From: Ophiocordyceps camponoti-saundersi (nom. inval.)
Taxonomy: Eukaryota; Ascomycota; Sordariomycetes; Hypocreales; Ophiocordycipitaceae
Assembly: GCA_003339415.1 (NCBI GenBank)
Contig: PDHQ01000488.1
Coordinates: 1 to 19,540, forward strand
Direction of reading: 5' to 3'
DNA length: 19,540 bases
The position numbers and the translations under genes were made by a program. Positions 19,154 through 19,540 of this stretch are shown one piece after another. Numbering within the stretch: position 1 is the stretch's first letter; the number at the start of each line of letters is the position of its first letter. The notes beneath the pieces are model-generated. The model was not told where the DNA came from. It saw only the letters and a program-made list of their open reading frames with translations, and made no database searches.

Positions 19154-19540
<387 letters not shown>

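Overview
The window looks like repeat-derived heterochromatin from a filamentous ascomycete. It is extremely AT-rich, CpA and TpG dinucleotides are almost absent, and every recognisable coding sequence is broken by TAA and TAG codons. That is the signature of repeat-induced point mutation (RIP). I see no host gene, rRNA, tRNA or CRISPR. All recognisable protein-coding content is retrotransposon, on the minus strand.

Layout. 1-128 and 19414-19540 are pure (TAA)n. About 960-5640 (minus) is the internal region of an old Ty1/copia-type element. I recognised it by translating through the stops: gag with a CCHC knuckle, protease, integrase, reverse transcriptase and RNase H, mostly in one frame with at least three frameshift points. 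Its LTRs were not found. 5641-11000 is RIP-degraded sequence without a recognisable gene. It contains GC-richer islands, palindromes, short tandem repeats and small hairpins between about 7400 and 8640.

11006-19148 (minus) is a complete Ty3/gypsy chromovirus. It has two 851-bp LTRs, 5-bp AATAA target-site duplications, a leader, gag (18071-16074), pol (about 16098-12088; protease, RT, RNase H, integrase, chromodomain) and a polypurine tract. A candidate -1 frameshift heptamer lies exactly where the gag and pol frames overlap. The LTRs differ at 33 sites by hand count, and 32 of these are C/T or G/A transitions. About 64 internal stops occur across gag and pol, but I found no internal frameshift. 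19154-19413 is target DNA resuming after the insertion.

History (inference). The copia element inserted, was heavily mutated and gathered indels. The Ty3 element came later, inserted into DNA that is now AT-rich, and was then mutated by point changes only. Neither element can encode working protein now. The equal (TAA)n tracts of 127 and 128 bp at both ends suggest the window is a whole short-read contig whose ends were set by the assembler.
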